A stretch of DNA of 18,440 nt from JANRIZ01 sp033764445 (GTDB lineage: Bacteria; Verrucomicrobiota; Verrucomicrobiia; JAWXBN01): contig JANRIZ010000125.1 in the NCBI GenBank assembly GCA_033764445.1, positions 1 to 18,440 on the forward strand. Reading direction: 5' to 3'. The position numbers and the translations under genes are program-made. Shown one piece after another: positions 1 through 7,044 of the stretch. Position 1 is the first letter of the stretch, and each line of letters opens with the position of its first letter. The notes beneath the pieces were generated by a model. It searched no databases. It worked only from the letters and a program-made list of their open reading frames with translations, and was not told the origin of the DNA.

Positions 1-639
1 ATTGAACAGATTCGTGAAAACGTGCTCATGATGGCGAGCATGGTCGAGCGCAACGTGAATATGGCCATGAAGGCCCTGGTGGAGCGGGACGACTCGATGA
101 TCGGCACCGTGGAGGCCGAGGAAACCCAGATCAACGACCTGGAGGTCCAGCTCAACGAGGCGTGTCTTTTGTTCATGGCCAAACAGGCGCCGGTGGCCAC
201 GGACCTGCGTTTTGTCCTTTCGGTGGTCAAAATCGCCGGTGACCTGGAGCGGATCGGGGATCAGGGTCTGAAAATCGCCCTCAGGGCCGGAAAACTCAAT
301 CAGGAGCCGCAGCTCAAACCCTTTGTGGACATTCCCCGCATGGCCGAGCTGGGTGTGGAAATGCTGCGTTCCAGCATGGATGCCTTTGTCAACCGCAAGC
401 CCGAAATCATCCAGTCCATCATCAACAAGGATGAGGATGTCAATGCGCTCTTCCGCCAGCTCAACCGGGAGCTGACCTCATTCATGATCGAGGATCCCCG
501 GACGATCACCCGCTGCCTGCATCTGATGGCTGTGGCACGTCACCTTGAAAAGGTGGCTGATCATGCCCGGAATGTCGCCCGCAAGGTCTATTTTCTGTAT
601 GAGGCGAAGGATATTTCCCATCAGACGGTCATCAAGTAG
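1..639 (+). CDS. phoU: PhoU-family phosphate regulator (5' end outside window)
   Basis: PhoU proteins are cytoplasmic helical-bundle proteins that link the Pst phosphate transporter to the PhoR/PhoB two-component system and repress phosphate-starvation genes. The reading frame is open from base 1 (IEQIREN before the GTG at 22), so the true start lies upstream and about 212 residues are visible. Both PhoU repeats are recognisable. The first carries the family signature around residues 60-90 (APVATDLRFVLSVVKIAGDLERIGD). The second carries ITRCLHLMAVARHLEKVADHARNVA near the C-terminus. The two E/D-x-x-R/H-x-x-D motifs bind metal clusters in characterised relatives. It ends in TAG and faces the minus-strand pilC gene. 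Its usual partners pstSCAB are not in the window and may lie to the left. The family call is secure; the regulatory role is by homology. Confidence 0.95.
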   Translation: MEQIRENVLMMASMVERNVNMAMKALVERDDSMIGTVEAEETQINDLEVQLNEACLLFMAKQAPVATDLRFVLSVVKIAGDLERIGDQGLKIALRAGKLNQEPQLKPFVDIPRMAELGVEMLRSSMDAFVNRKPEIIQSIINKDEDVNALFRQLNRELTSFMIEDPRTITRCLHLMAVARHLEKVADHARNVARKVYFLYEAKDISHQTVIK

Positions 640-677
640 GCCGCAGACTTTCATCCGCAGATTGGCTCAGTTTTTTT

Positions 678-715
678 TGGTTTTTCACAGGCCTCCTTTG
701 GCTGTTGAAAAACCA
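678..715. repeat. Long inverted repeat between convergent phoU and pilC
   Basis: The arms TGGTTTTTCA (678-687) and TGAAAAACCA (706-715) are perfect reverse complements. The inner bases CAGGCC and GGCTGT extend the stem with a small bulge. A run of eight T lies just before the left arm (671-678). The gene-free stretch 640-859 also holds a short TTGCC-TGAA-GGCAA hairpin (738-751). The location between converging genes suggests a transcript-end structure. Neither strand shows the classical order of GC stem then T tract, so termination is an inference. Confidence 0.45.
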
Positions 716-859
716 TTCCGCAATTCTGAAGTCCGTTTTGCCTGAAGGCAAGGGGCCCCGACACGCGGGCGGGAAACGCCTTTACGAAGCGGTATAAAAA
801 CGCCCTCACAAAATCAGAGTCAATCCCGAACAGGTCATGCGGATGAATCCGCCGGGATT

Positions 860-2080
860 TTATTTTGAGATGATCTCGTTCAATTGGAAGATGGGCAGGA
901 ACATTGAGATGACAATGCCGCCGATGATCACCCCGAGCACGACGATCATGATCGGTTCCATCAGGGAGGTCAGGGCATCGAGAGTCGCCTCGATTTCCTC
1001 ATCCCAGAAGTCGGCCATTTTGTCCAACATCGCGTCGACCTTGCCGGTGGATTCACCGACCTGGATCATACGGACCAGAATGGGCGGGAACATGGGTTCC
1101 TTGGCCAGGGAGGCATAAAGGGGATCGCCCTTTTCGACGTTGCCGGCGACACGTTTGATGGTGGCCTCGACGATCACATTGCCCGAGGAGGCACCGACAA
1201 TTTGCATGACCTCCAGAATGGGGACACCCGAGCGGATCAATTGGGCGAAGGTGCGGGCGAAGCGGGTCATGACAATCTTCCGGATCAGCTCACCGAACAC
1301 CGGGAGTTTCATCTGGTTTTGATCCCACCACTGGCGGCCATAATCGGTGGCCAGGAAAAACTTCCAGCTCATGAAAATGCCCACCACAATCATGGGGGTT
1401 GCGATAAAGCCGACCGGGGAACGGGCAAAATCCGAGACATTGATCAGGAACTGGGTGGGCGCGGGGAGTTTGGCGCCGAAATCCTTGAAAATATTCGCAA
1501 AGACCGGGATGACCTTGACGATCAGAAAACCCGTGATCACGCAGGCCAGACTGATGACCACCAGCGGGTAGGTCATGGCGGATTTGACCTTCTTTTTCAG
1601 GCGTTCGGAGGCTTCCAGATAGCCGGCGAGACGGGCCAGAATTTCCGCCAGCAAACCGCCGGATTCACCGGCCCGCACCATGGACACGTAGAGTTTTTGA
1701 AAAACCTGCGGATGCCGGGCGAGACTTTCGGTCAGCGAATTTCCCTTTTCAACATTTTGAATCAAATCCTGAATGACCAGCCGCAGGTTGCGGGCCTTGA
1801 CGGGGTCCGCCTGCTCATAGAGGGCGGTGAGAGCCTGGATCAAAGGCATGCCCGCATCCACCATCGTGGCCATCATGCGGGTGAACATGACCAATTGCTC
1901 GGAAGGAACCTTCCCGCCTTTTTTGCCCCCGCCCCCGCCGCCTTTGGCCTGTTCCAGGCCCAAGACAACGAGGCCTTTGTTTGCAAGATTGGTGGCGGCA
2001 TTGGCGTCATTGACGCCCTCGATGGTGCCTGAAACGACTTTGCCTTTGCTGTCCCGGGCGGAATATTTATAGGTGGGCAT
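860..2080 (-). CDS. pilC: Type IV pilus / type II secretion inner-membrane platform protein (PilC/GspF family)
   Basis: This is a polytopic inner-membrane platform protein on which the assembly ATPase acts to build type IV pili or type II pseudopili. At 406 residues it has the usual family length. The N-terminus MPTYKYSARDSKGKVVSGTIE is typical of PilC. Two T2SSF repeats follow (about 65-190 and 268-395), each with the hallmark pattern of G-x-P-L/I then V-R-A/Q-G-E-S-G/T-G (AGESGG at 137-142, VGESTGK at 341-347). Membrane segments are at about 171-191, 222-242 and 374-396. A Gly/Lys-rich linker (about 47-56) separates the cytoplasmic N-terminal part. No SD sequence precedes the ATG. It is the last gene of the minus-strand run, 85 bp after the chelatase gene. 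No pilB, pilT or pilin gene is in the window. PilC and GspF cannot be told apart with certainty without the partner ATPase. Confidence 0.93.
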   Translation of the reverse strand: MPTYKYSARDSKGKVVSGTIEGVNDANAATNLANKGLVVLGLEQAKGGGGGGKKGGKVPSEQLVMFTRMMATMVDAGMPLIQALTALYEQADPVKARNLRLVIQDLIQNVEKGNSLTESLARHPQVFQKLYVSMVRAGESGGLLAEILARLAGYLEASERLKKKVKSAMTYPLVVISLACVITGFLIVKVIPVFANIFKDFGAKLPAPTQFLINVSDFARSPVGFIATPMIVVGIFMSWKFFLATDYGRQWWDQNQMKLPVFGELIRKIVMTRFARTFAQLIRSGVPILEVMQIVGASSGNVIVEATIKRVAGNVEKGDPLYASLAKEPMFPPILVRMIQVGESTGKVDAMLDKMADFWDEEIEATLDALTSLMEPIMIVVLGVIIGGIVISMFLPIFQLNEIISK

Positions 2081-2165
2081 AGTAAGGAAAAATTAATATC
2101 AAGCTAAATGGGAAGCCGGTCTGATTACAAGAATTAATTAGCCGGATGTTTCGGCGCGAATGGCC

Positions 2166-2993
2166 TCATCCGCGGTGCCCGTGGGAGCAGAGGGATTCGC
2201 ACAGGCGGAGAACCACCTCCGTCATTTCCGGGCGGGCGCCGATGGCATGTGTGTAAAACACTGTTTTTCCCTGGGCGGATCCGGTCAGGAATTCCGCCGG
2301 GTGGGGGCCGTAAAACAGATCGTTCCAGCCGGAGCCCTCCACATCAAAGCCCAGCAGCCGGGGGATATCCGCCCCCGCATGGAGCCCGTCCGACAAAAAA
2401 TAGGGAACCACCAGGACCTGCGGGGCGGAAGTTTTTGTCCCCCAGTCGCGGATCAGGGGTTCCTCATCCAAAAACAGGGGTTGCACGTCGGCAAAAGGAG
2501 GCAGGGAGGATGGGAGGGATTTGACCAGGGTCCGGACCGGGACCGAGGAGTTTTCATTCTGGACGGTGCCATGACCTGCGAGAAACAGGCAGCATTGGGA
2601 GGGGACCAGCGAGGGGAGGCCCTCACAGGCCCGGAGGATCGTTTGACGGAGCAGGGGCGTCATCGCGGGATGGGTCCCGACAGGCGGACACACATAAAAG
2701 GTTTGGCCTCCGCGCAGGTTCACCCCCGGTTGAAGGCCGGTTTGGGCCGGGATGATTTCGGAGGTAAAGTAGCCCTCCGAGAGAAAATAGGGGACGACAA
2801 AAACCTCCCCGCCTGTTGCGGAGCGGAGGGCGGCGGAAATATCCGGGGATTCCCTGAGAAATCCGCAGTGGGCCCCGGCAAACGGTCCGCACGCCGCAAA
2901 ATGCGCGGTGAGGCGACGGACCGGGTCGCTGGAATGGGTGTTGCGGGTGGAGCCGTGGCCGAGAAGGACCAGGGAGGAACGGGAAAAATCCAT
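2166..2993 (-). CDS. cbiX: Double-domain CbiX-type sirohydrochlorin chelatase
   Basis: CbiX enzymes insert cobalt, iron or nickel into sirohydrochlorin for cobalamin, siroheme or F430-type cofactors in the cytoplasm. The 275-residue protein is an internal duplication of the small CbiX fold. Repeat 1 has LLGHGST (H13) and VVPYFLSEGYF (66-76). Repeat 2 has LAGHGTV (H141) and VVPYFLSDGLH (195-205). By homology H141 and H205 are the metal-binding pair. In repeat 1 the second histidine is replaced by F76, so only repeat 2 keeps both ligands. The minus ATG at 2993 has no SD. It lies 66 bp after the J-domain gene and 85 bp before pilC, with no other cobalamin or siroheme gene in view. Metal specificity cannot be read from the sequence. 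A role as a stand-alone chelatase is an inference. Confidence 0.82.
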   Translation of the reverse strand: MDFSRSSLVLLGHGSTRNTHSSDPVRRLTAHFAACGPFAGAHCGFLRESPDISAALRSATGGEVFVVPYFLSEGYFTSEIIPAQTGLQPGVNLRGGQTFYVCPPVGTHPAMTPLLRQTILRACEGLPSLVPSQCCLFLAGHGTVQNENSSVPVRTLVKSLPSSLPPFADVQPLFLDEEPLIRDWGTKTSAPQVLVVPYFLSDGLHAGADIPRLLGFDVEGSGWNDLFYGPHPAEFLTGSAQGKTVFYTHAIGARPEMTEVVLRLCESLCSHGHRG

Positions 2994-3059
2994 GGGTGAA
3001 GACTAGCACAAACCATTTCCCCTGTCCCACGGACAAAATGAGGCGCCCGGAGGCCATGT

Positions 3060-4190
3060 CTAAAAATGGAGGTGTGTCTGGTGAGGGTCGGATTTTTTGA
3101 CCTTGGCGGAGGTCTTGGATTTTTTGGGGGGGACCGGCTTGGGATCGGGGGCGAGCTTCCATTTTTTATGGGCCGCCTCGTAGCGTTTCAATTCGGCCTC
3201 GATCTGGGACAGCTCCCGTTTGTTGTGCTGGAGGAGCGTGGAGAATTCGTGTTTGGCCTCGCGGCGGACCCGGTCGAGATCCGACGGGGATTTCAGGCCG
3301 AATTCCCAGGCAGGATTCCGTTTGAGACTGCGGATTTTGGCATTCAACTGTTTGATCTGCCCCACGACCTGGCGGGTGATTTCCAGGACCAGCGAGACGC
3401 GGGTGATGGCCATGACTCCCGCCTCCCCCGCCTCGCAGCGGGCCAGAATCACCTCCAGAGCCGTCCGGTTCCCCTGCTGATAGGCTTCCTGGGTTTTGTG
3501 CCAGAGCTCTTTCTGGAAGGGGGACTGTTCACCCGCACGGTCCGGGTGCAGCAGACGGACGATGGAGCGGTAGAGCTCGCGCAGATTTTTGTCGGGCGCC
3601 TTTTGTGAGGATTTTTGGGAACCCCAGGGGTTTTTCAAATCATCCTCCATCTCATCAAAATCGCGGGGGGGAACCCCGTAGGTTTTTTCAAAGGCGTCCT
3701 TCATGGATTCGTAGATTTTCTTGATTGCCTCCCGCTCCATCTCGCTCAGGCCCTCGAAGGGGTTGGCGTCCTCCTCCCAGGGATTTTTTGGTTCCGAAGC
3801 GTCCCCGGGTTCCGGTTCGACATCCTCCGGGTGGTCGCGCCAGTGGAGCGCCTGTTCGTAGGCCTTTCCCGGCGGATACCCCCGGACCTGAATCAGGCCC
3901 TCGATTTGTTCGAGCAGCTCGAGTTTTTCGTTCAGAGTGATTTCAACCTCCCGCAGTGCGGTGATCAGACTGCCGAGTTCCTTGTGGAGAAAGCTCCGGT
4001 AGGCGGATTCGTCACGGGACTCGAATTCCGATATTTTTTTCTCGAGCCGTGCCAGTTCCCGGTGTTTTTTTTCGTAGTCCCGGTGAGCCTTGCGGCGGAT
4101 GGGTTCCTGATCGACGAGAGCCGGGGACAGGAAAGGGCCCTTCGGCTTTGCGGGACGCGGCGCCTTGGTTTTTTGGAGGGGACGGGACAT
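3060..4190 (-). CDS. Coiled-coil protein with a J-domain-like core
   Basis: This is a cytoplasmic protein of 376 residues with no signal peptide or membrane segment. A basic, Pro/Lys-rich N-terminus is followed by a charged coiled coil (about 34-101), an acidic Pro-rich stretch (120-150), a J-domain-like helix pair (about 202-250) with LYRSIVRLLHPDRAG (HPD at 215-217), a second coiled coil (about 265-342) and a basic Pro/Lys tail. The HPD tripeptide stimulates the ATPase of Hsp70 (DnaK) in true J-proteins, so a DnaK co-chaperone role is possible but not shown. The frame is open up to 4307. I chose the ATG at 4190 because it lies 7 bp after the exonuclease stop and the extra 39 residues would overlap that gene. 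An AAGGT lies about 12 nt upstream. It is probably co-transcribed with the exonuclease and ribBA. The specific function is unknown. Confidence 0.8.
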   Translation of the reverse strand: MSRPLQKTKAPRPAKPKGPFLSPALVDQEPIRRKAHRDYEKKHRELARLEKKISEFESRDESAYRSFLHKELGSLITALREVEITLNEKLELLEQIEGLIQVRGYPPGKAYEQALHWRDHPEDVEPEPGDASEPKNPWEEDANPFEGLSEMEREAIKKIYESMKDAFEKTYGVPPRDFDEMEDDLKNPWGSQKSSQKAPDKNLRELYRSIVRLLHPDRAGEQSPFQKELWHKTQEAYQQGNRTALEVILARCEAGEAGVMAITRVSLVLEITRQVVGQIKQLNAKIRSLKRNPAWEFGLKSPSDLDRVRREAKHEFSTLLQHNKRELSQIEAELKRYEAAHKKWKLAPDPKPVPPKKSKTSAKVKKSDPHQTHLHF

Positions 4191-4197
4191 GGGGGCG

Positions 4198-4743
4198 TCA
4201 GACCTTCCAGTTGACCTTGAGACTTTTTTTGTTTCCGGTGCGGTCGAGGTAGTGCAGTTCACCGTAGCACAGGGCGTATTCAAAGACCTCCTTGGTGACC
4301 TTGACATCGTAGGCGCAGTACTCCGCGATCTCGTAGATTCTGCCCTGTTTCCACCATTTCAGGGCCTCCATGCCGTCGGCGGTTTTGCCGTACCCGAGGG
4401 TGGGCCCAGCGATGGCATCGAGCTTGAGCCGGTGCCCGAGGATTTTTTCGACCTCCACGAGCATGTCCAGACTGGGAATCTGGTGGAGGTCGAGGGCCGT
4501 GTAGCCCAGGAGGACATTGTAGTCGAAATTGATCTGGTTGAAGCCGACGACCAGGGAGGCACGCATGAGCTGCCGGATCAGGTCCTCGACCTCGTTTTCG
4601 GTGTAGATGTGGTACTGGCCCGTGAGGGTGGAGTAGGTGACACCGATGGACATTTTCATCTTCATTTTGGACTGGGGCGACCAGCCGCCGACCTCATCGG
4701 CACTGCGCTGTGTTTCCAGATCGAAATAGACGATGTCTTTCAT
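4198..4743 (-). CDS. Small DEDDy-type 3'-5' exonuclease (RNase H-like fold)
   Basis: The 181-residue protein matches the stand-alone ribonuclease H-like / YprB-type exonuclease domain, which removes nucleotides from DNA or RNA 3' ends using two metal ions. The DEDDy residues are visible: D8 and E10 in YFDLET, D74 in GFNQINFDYN, and Y142 with D146 in EYCAYDVKV (the YxxxD motif). No helicase, polymerase or nucleic-acid-binding extension is present, so this is a minimal catalytic domain. The ATG at 4743 has no SD and sits 36 bp after ribBA. The next gene begins 7 bp after its stop. The tight pairing with the J-domain-like coiled-coil protein hints that the two work together, but that is inference. 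DNA or RNA substrate cannot be decided here. Confidence 0.85.
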   Translation of the reverse strand: MKDIVYFDLETQRSADEVGGWSPQSKMKMKMSIGVTYSTLTGQYHIYTENEVEDLIRQLMRASLVVGFNQINFDYNVLLGYTALDLHQIPSLDMLVEVEKILGHRLKLDAIAGPTLGYGKTADGMEALKWWKQGRIYEIAEYCAYDVKVTKEVFEYALCYGELHYLDRTGNKKSLKVNWKV

Positions 4744-4779
4744 GGGGGGAGTGCGGGTTTTGGGAAAAGGCCGGGGCTC

Positions 4780-5988
4780 TCAGAGCAGGTGCCCAAGTTT
4801 TTTCTGCTTGGTGCGGAGGTAGTTGCGGTTGTGTTTCTGGGGGCGGATGCGGATGGGAACCTGCTCGGTGATTTCCAGACCGTAGGCATCCAGACCGACC
4901 ACCTTTTTTGGGTTGTTGGTCAGGAGCCGTATTTTGCGCACGCCGAGGTCGCGCAGAATCTGGGCGCCCAGACCGTAGTCACGCAAATCCGCGGCAAAAC
5001 CCAGCCGCAGATTCGCCTCAACGGTGTCCAGCCCCTTTTCCTGGAGTTTGTAGGCCTTGATCTTGGCGGGAAGTCCGATCCCGCGCCCCTCCTGGCGCAT
5101 GTATACGAGCACGCCGGAGCCCTCCGAAGCAATCAGTGACAGGGCCGTGTGGAGCTGGTTGCCACAGTCGCAGCGGCAGGAACCGAAGACGTCACCGGTC
5201 AGACACTCGCTGTGGACGCGCACCAGGACCGGGGACTTGGGATTGATCCGTCCCCGGACCAGGGCGAGGTGGTGTTCCTCCGCATCCCTGACCCTGTAGA
5301 GGTGCAGGTTGAAATCGCCGTAAGCTGTGGGCAGGGAAATCCGCTCGACCCGTTCGATCAGCCGCTCGTGGTGACGCCGGTATTTGATGAGACTTTCGAT
5401 GGTGCAGATTTTCAGCCCGTGTTTTTTTCCAAAGTCGATGAGATCGGGCAGACGGGCCATCTCCCCGTTTTCCCGGAGAATTTCGCAGATGACCCCCGCC
5501 GGATTCAACCCCGCCAGACGTGCAAAATCCACCGCCGCCTCGGTATGGCCTGCCCGGCGCAGGACCCCGCCGGGTTTGGCCACCAGCGGAAAGACGTGGC
5601 CCGGCTGGACCAGGTCCGCGGGACGGGCGCGGGGATTGCAGAGGACCCGGATCGTGTGGGCCCGGTCGGCGGCGCTGATTCCCGTGCTGACCTTGCGGGC
5701 CGCATCGACAGAGACCGTGAAATGGGTGCGGAAGGCTTCCTGGTTGTCCGCCGCCATGGGAGGCAGGTTGAGCAGCCGGGCCTGTTCCCGGGTGACCGGC
5801 GCACAGATCAATCCGCGTCCGTGAGTGGCCATGAAGTTGATTGCGGGTGCTGTGACTTTATCGGCCGCCATCAGAAGGTCGCCTTCATTTTCGCGGTCCT
5901 CGTCATCAGTGACAATGACCATTTTTCCGGCGCGAATATCGGCGATGACCGATTCAATGGAATCAAAACGAAAGGATTTGGGTTTCAT
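4780..5988 (-). CDS. ribBA: Bifunctional riboflavin enzyme RibBA (DHBP synthase / GTP cyclohydrolase II)
   Basis: RibBA supplies both precursors of riboflavin. The N-terminal domain converts ribulose 5-phosphate to 3,4-dihydroxy-2-butanone 4-phosphate, and the C-terminal domain opens GTP. At 402 residues it has the normal fused length. The DHBP synthase half (1-205) shows DDEDRENEGD (28-37), THGRGLICAP (55-64), TGISAADRAHT (102-112) and HTEAAVD (148-154). The GTP cyclohydrolase II half (about 206-402) shows HSECLTGDVFGSCRCDCG, whose C262, C273 and C275 are the zinc ligands, then RQEGRGIGL (298-306) and LLTNNPKK (355-362). No key residue looks lost. There is no SD before the ATG. The rest of the rib operon is not in the window. 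No canonical FMN riboswitch core is visible upstream, but a possible pseudoknot is (6015-6045). It heads the five-gene minus-strand run. Confidence 0.97.
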   Translation of the reverse strand: MKPKSFRFDSIESVIADIRAGKMVIVTDDEDRENEGDLLMAADKVTAPAINFMATHGRGLICAPVTREQARLLNLPPMAADNQEAFRTHFTVSVDAARKVSTGISAADRAHTIRVLCNPRARPADLVQPGHVFPLVAKPGGVLRRAGHTEAAVDFARLAGLNPAGVICEILRENGEMARLPDLIDFGKKHGLKICTIESLIKYRRHHERLIERVERISLPTAYGDFNLHLYRVRDAEEHHLALVRGRINPKSPVLVRVHSECLTGDVFGSCRCDCGNQLHTALSLIASEGSGVLVYMRQEGRGIGLPAKIKAYKLQEKGLDTVEANLRLGFAADLRDYGLGAQILRDLGVRKIRLLTNNPKKVVGLDAYGLEITEQVPIRIRPQKHNRNYLRTKQKKLGHLL

Positions 5989-6014
5989 ACGACTACGGGA
6001 GGGATGAAGGTATC

Positions 6015-6045
6015 GTGTTGTGAAGGACTTTCAACACAGAAAGTC
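6015..6045 (-). promoter_or_regulatory. Possible H-type pseudoknot in the ribBA leader
   Basis: Read on the minus strand, GACTTTC (6045-6039) and GAAAGTC (6032-6026) form a perfect 7-bp stem with loop TGTGTT (6038-6033). Loop bases GTGTT can pair with AACAC (6019-6015) after a 6-nt linker. This gives stem 1 of 7 bp, stem 2 of 5 bp and short crossing loops, which is good geometry for an H-type pseudoknot. It ends about 26 nt before the ribBA ATG. A regulatory role is inference and the transcription start is unknown. Confidence 0.4.
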
Positions 6046-6263
6046 GGGGTGGGGAGGGAATTTTCAGAGAATGGCTGGTGGCGAATGGAGAGGGGTTGGG
6101 AAGAAGGTGAGAGAATCGGGCTGGGAGTTTAATTTGGTAAAATAAAAAACGATTTTTTATAGTGTGTATATACTGGATAATTTTTGTTATAAACTACGCT
6201 CTATTTTTCACTTACATCGATTTTTAGCTTGTTACGTTTATGTAAAATATGGAAATTTAAGTA

Positions 6264-6274
6264 GTTATGATAAC
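6264..6274. repeat. Small perfect dyad upstream of the antitoxin promoter
   Basis: GTTAT-G-ATAAC is a perfect 11-bp palindrome ending 8 bp before the -35 box of the toxin-antitoxin promoter. VapB antitoxins normally repress their own operon by binding such dyads, so it is a candidate operator. It is short enough to arise by chance in AT-rich DNA. Confidence 0.3.
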
Positions 6275-6282
6275 AGTAATCG

Positions 6283-6309
6283 TTGACATCATCAGATTAA
6301 TAATATAAT
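6283..6309 (+). promoter_or_regulatory. Sigma70-like promoter of the toxin-antitoxin operon
   Basis: A perfect TTGACA (6283-6288) and a perfect TATAAT (6304-6309) are separated by 15 bp, slightly shorter than the usual 17. Transcription would begin near 6316, only about 7 nt before the antitoxin ATG at 6323, where no SD is seen. The message would therefore be nearly leaderless. Confidence 0.7.
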
Positions 6310-6322
6310 TATCACAAATACT

Positions 6323-6538
6323 ATGAACATTAAAACAATTGCGCTGGAACCTAAGGTTTATGAACGATTGGCGGCGCTCAAGGAGCATTCTGAAACATTT
6401 TCAAAATTGGTGGAACGGCTCATGCGTGGAGCGCCCCAACCCCACAATGGATCCACCATCTCGGATCGGTTGAAAGAAATCCCGCTCCAGCCCCTGTCTG
6501 TGGTCGAAGCAGAACAGATGCTGAAAAAAATCCAATAG
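6323..6538 (+). CDS. VapB-like antitoxin
   Basis: A 71-residue protein directly upstream of a PIN-domain toxin. The N-terminus (MNIKTIALEPKVYERLAALKEHSETFSKLVERLM) has the strand-helix-helix pattern of short ribbon-helix-helix-like antitoxins of the VapB / DUF217 kind, which bind their own promoter. The C-terminal half (about 37-71, with KEIPLQPLSVVEAEQMLKK) would wrap the toxin. It would neutralise the PIN nuclease and autorepress the operon through the nearby AT-rich promoter. The ATG is fixed by the promoter position and has no SD. The subfamily is uncertain. The assignment rests on size, order and the partner gene as much as on sequence. Confidence 0.75.
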   Translation: MNIKTIALEPKVYERLAALKEHSETFSKLVERLMRGAPQPHNGSTISDRLKEIPLQPLSVVEAEQMLKKIQ

Positions 6539-6573
6539 GACCCAGTCCGGTCACCCAAAGGAAAAACAACGAT

Positions 6574-6975
6574 ATGTTATGTCTTGATGCCGGATCGCTC
6601 ATCGATCTTTGGAAAAACAAAAACGAGCCCAATCATCCGCTTCAGGGGTTGTTGCGGAAATATTCCGGGGAGATTTTTTTGGTGTCGGGAATGGCCGCCG
6701 GGGACCTGTTGGAACAGGCCGGGCAGATTTCCGAGGCACGCCTGCAGGAGGCGATCCTGTTTTTGGGGCTCTTCAAGGTGGCGCCGATCAGCCAGGACAC
6801 GGCGCTGCACTATGCGAGGATCGTCACGCATCTGAGTCAGGTGGGCCAGAAAGAGGGGCGAACCAGGGCCGACCTGTGGAATGCGGCAACCTGCATTGAA
6901 AACGGGGCGACCCTGGTCACCCGGAGTTCCCACTATCTGAACACCGTCCCGGGCCTGGTGGTCATCGGGTACTGA
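6574..6975 (+). CDS. vapC: PIN-domain toxin (VapC-like ribonuclease)
   Basis: VapC toxins are Mg-dependent endoribonucleases that cut tRNA or rRNA when freed from the antitoxin. The 133-residue protein has the PIN layout: D5 in MLCLDAGSLIDL, an acidic residue after the second strand (D44 in AAGDLLEQA), D100 in RADLWNAAT, and the C-terminal TRSSHYLNTVPGL. Compared with typical VapC, the second acidic residue is Asp instead of Glu, and the fourth position (usually Asp in TRNxxDF) appears to be Tyr121. Three acidic ligands remain, so activity is plausible. It follows the antitoxin gene by 35 bp, with AAAGGA 11 nt before the ATG. A hairpin terminator begins at its stop codon, isolating the module from ilvH. 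The PIN family call is strong; target RNA is unknown. Confidence 0.85.
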   Translation: MLCLDAGSLIDLWKNKNEPNHPLQGLLRKYSGEIFLVSGMAAGDLLEQAGQISEARLQEAILFLGLFKVAPISQDTALHYARIVTHLSQVGQKEGRTRADLWNAATCIENGATLVTRSSHYLNTVPGLVVIGY

Positions 6976-6998
6976 CGCGCCATCGGAGCGTGTTTTTT
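6975..6998 (+). terminator. Rho-independent terminator after the toxin gene
   Basis: ACGCGCC (6975-6981) pairs with GGAGCGT (6985-6991) with one mismatch, around a 3-nt loop, followed directly by GTTTTTT. It starts at the last base of the toxin stop codon and separates the toxin-antitoxin operon from ilvHC. Confidence 0.65.
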
Positions 6999-7003
6999 AA
7001 TCC

Positions 7004-7031
7004 TTGGCAAGAGGCGCGGGACTCTTTTAAT
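7004..7031 (+). promoter_or_regulatory. Sigma70-like promoter of ilvH-ilvC
   Basis: TTGGCA (7004-7009) and TTTAAT (7026-7031) each match the consensus in 5 of 6 positions, with a 16-bp spacer. The start point would be near 7038, about 7 nt before the ilvH ATG at 7045. No SD or attenuator leader fits in this space. The -10 box ends 13 nt before the ATG, as at the antitoxin promoter. Confidence 0.6.
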
Positions 7032-7044
7032 CTCGCCCTTCCCT

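Larger units (their letters stand above)
5989..6322. other. Divergent intergenic region between ribBA and the antitoxin gene
   Basis: About 330 bp without a gene. The half nearest ribBA (5989-6130) is purine-rich on the plus strand and forms the ribBA leader. The half nearest the antitoxin (about 6130-6320) is strikingly AT-rich, with small dyads GTATATAC (6165-6172) and GTTAT-G-ATAAC (6264-6274) and the antitoxin promoter at 6283-6309. The minus-strand ribBA promoter is probably also in the AT-rich half. A TATAAA (6161-6156 on the minus strand) is a weak candidate without a good -35. Confidence 0.7.

Noticed and set aside
2160..2999. A 279-codon plus-strand frame opposite cbiX
   Set aside because: It covers almost exactly the same bases as the double CbiX gene, whose duplicated motifs show which strand codes.
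4191..4307. Upstream start extending the J-domain-like protein by 39 residues
   Set aside because: It would overlap the exonuclease gene by about 110 bp. The ATG at 4190 lies just after the exonuclease stop.
5989..6130. Canonical FMN riboswitch upstream of ribBA
   Set aside because: I looked for the conserved FMN-element core on the minus strand and did not find it. Only the smaller pseudoknot candidate is present.
6999..7044. Attenuator or leader peptide before ilvH
   Set aside because: A short AAGAG/CTCTT hairpin (7009-7026) overlaps the promoter itself. There is no branched-chain codon-rich leader frame and too little space.
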